From: an uncultured Anaerotruncus sp.
GTDB lineage: Bacteria; Bacillota_A; Clostridia; Oscillospirales; CAG-272
Assembly (NCBI GenBank): GCA_958414155.1
Contig: CATYWI010000091.1
Span: forward strand, 1 to 5,940
Reading direction: 5' to 3'
Length of the DNA: 5,940 bases
Shown: positions 5,421 to 5,940 of the stretch, in pieces
Position numbering within the stretch: the stretch's first letter is position 1
Layout of the letters: each line of letters opens with the position of its first letter
Notes under the pieces: model-generated
Seen by the model: the letters and a program-made list of their open reading frames with translations, nothing else
Database searches by the model: none
Told to the model about the DNA's origin: nothing
Program-made: the position numbers and the translations under genes

Positions 5421-5591
5421 AAGGTGGGATCTTATCTCGGGCTTTACTGCTCCCAGCGTCCCCGGCGCGAGGCAAGACAAGTCAATTGCGGTCGCGCCGG
5501 GGGAGGTCTGCAAACCACCCTCGAATCCATATTTCAGATCCCTTGAAAGTAGTGTCGGTTCCGTTCAGACGGTTATCACGAACTAAGCAGG

Positions 5592-5632
5592 AAAAAAATC
5601 AGTAGCAGGTACGAGCCTTATTCGGCATCGTA
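5592..5632 (-). terminator. Possible weak terminator at the end of the DUF1292 gene
   Basis: On the minus strand TACGA-T-GCC pairs with GGC-TCGTA around a 6-base loop (5610-5632), overlapping the stop codon, and a seven-T run lies at 5592-5598. The 11 bases between stem and T-run are more than a classical terminator has, so readthrough into the candidate RNA is possible. Confidence 0.3.
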
Positions 5633-5938
5633 GTCGTATTCGGCGTCAAAGGCATCGTCAAAGGTCGCGGCAACGCGGTCAAACTCGGCGTCGTCCTCGA
5701 TCTCGATAAGCTCCTCCTCGCCCGCATCATCCTTAACGCTCTTGAGAATGATGTACTCGGTAAAGCCGCCGTCCTCGTCGGCAGAGCCTGCCGGGATAAG
5801 CGCAAAGTACTGTACCCCGTCGACCACACAGCCGCCGATGACCTCGAATTCTATCTCGTTGTTGTCCTCATCAAGCAGAGTTACCGTCTCCGCCTCAAAC
5901 AGTTCTTCGTTTGTTTTGTTGTTTTTTGTATTGTCCAT
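5618..5938 (-). CDS. DUF1292 family protein (YrzB-like), function unknown
   Basis: This is a 106-residue, very acidic cytoplasmic protein with no signal peptide or membrane segment. The order of elements matches the DUF1292 (PF06949) family: TVTLLDEDNNEIEFEVIGGC at about 19-38, a VDGVQYFALIPA strand pair at about 40-51, then EYIILKSV and a Glu/Asp-rich end with IEIEDDAEFDRVAATFDDAF. The C-terminal tail is mostly Asp, Glu, Ala and Tyr. In Bacillota this family often sits in a cluster with ruvX (yrrK) and the yrzL gene; any such neighbours would lie beyond the right edge. The start at 5938 fits the family's short acidic N-terminus, but only two bases upstream are visible, so its ribosome binding site cannot be checked. 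No biochemical role is established for the family. Confidence 0.85.
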   Translation of the reverse strand: MDNTKNNKTNEELFEAETVTLLDEDNNEIEFEVIGGCVVDGVQYFALIPAGSADEDGGFTEYIILKSVKDDAGEEELIEIEDDAEFDRVAATFDDAFDAEYDYDAE

Positions 5939-5940
5939 CG

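Larger units (their letters stand above)
5146..5575 (-). ncRNA. Candidate structured non-coding RNA, family not recognised
   Basis: I see no plausible protein, but dense secondary structure. An 11-bp perfect stem CCCCGGCGCGA/TCGCGCCGGGG (5460-5470 with 5492-5502, 21-base loop) stands beside a multibranch element. In the latter, 5361-5374 pairs with 5430-5441 (12 pairs, two single-base bulges) and encloses AACC/GGTT (5394-5404) and a 7-bp hairpin (5409-5425). That last stem needs a G-T wobble that exists only on the minus strand (C-A on plus), supporting minus-strand transcription. Smaller hairpins lie at 5532-5548 and 5561-5572 (CCGT-TCAG-ACGG). The terminator at 5146-5178 would end it. The 5' end and promoter are not identified; the right boundary is approximate. 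I checked by eye for RNase P, SRP, tmRNA, 6S and common riboswitch cores and found none complete. Confidence 0.45.

Noticed and set aside
5381..5425. Similarity to an FMN riboswitch core on the minus strand (GGCAGGGT followed by ACCGGCGGT)
   Set aside because: The match is local. The conserved upstream CTTCGGGG part and the downstream GCCGACNGT half of the FMN aptamer are absent, and no riboflavin gene follows.
5216..5513. Minus-strand open frames of 68 and 79 codons inside the candidate RNA
   Set aside because: They overlap each other in different frames, lack ribosome binding sites, and show no family resemblance.
5501..5530. tRNA-Cys-like anticodon loop CTGCAAA followed by TCGAATCC on the plus strand
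   Set aside because: The variable loop would be missing and no acceptor or D-arm can be built around it.
5505..5545. Similarity to a tmRNA 5' end on the minus strand (CTGA, GGATTCGA, then TTTGC)
   Set aside because: No tag-peptide reading frame, no 3' T-arm half or CCA end was found downstream before the terminator.
5341..5586. Plus-strand open frame of 81 codons over the stems of the candidate RNA
   Set aside because: No ribosome binding site, no recognisable domain, and the bases are explained by long inverted repeats. More likely a chance frame on the complement of an RNA gene.

Overview
The window reads as part of a chromosome from a Bacillota (Firmicutes) bacterium, most likely a gut-type Clostridia lineage of intermediate-to-high G+C. 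The evidence is strong AGGAGG-type ribosome binding sites, a near-perfect TTGACA/TATAAT promoter, a lipoprotein-type solute-binding protein, a DUF1292 (YrzB-like) protein typical of Bacillota, and palindrome-rich intergenic DNA. The placement is inference; there is no rRNA or marker gene to fix it. Every gene I can support lies on the minus strand, so the window is best read from right to left.

Right end (5618-5938): a small, very acidic DUF1292-family protein, with a possible weak terminator at its stop codon.

Middle (about 4784-5617): 834 bases with no convincing protein gene. Its right half (about 5146-5575) looks like a structured non-coding RNA on the minus strand. It has an 11-bp perfect stem, a bulged 12-bp stem enclosing two hairpins, several internal imperfect direct repeats, and a downstream intrinsic terminator. 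I could not assign it to a known RNA family. Its left half (4857-5145) is a palindrome-rich segment that ends at a second minus-strand terminator just before the liv promoter.

Left (1-4781): a complete-looking transcription unit for a branched-chain/hydrophobic amino acid ABC importer (HAAT family), in the order promoter, livK (binding lipoprotein), livH and livM (permeases), livG and livF (ATPases). livF runs off the left edge. livK is separated from livH by 137 bases with potential RNA hairpins, a usual place for setting more binding protein than permease. From livH to livF the genes are tightly packed (10-bp gap, 4-bp overlap, 8-bp overlap), which suggests translational coupling. LivK would capture the amino acid outside the membrane, LivH/LivM form the channel, and LivG/LivF drive it with ATP. 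The genes are conventional; the unexplained part of the window is the intergenic RNA-like region.
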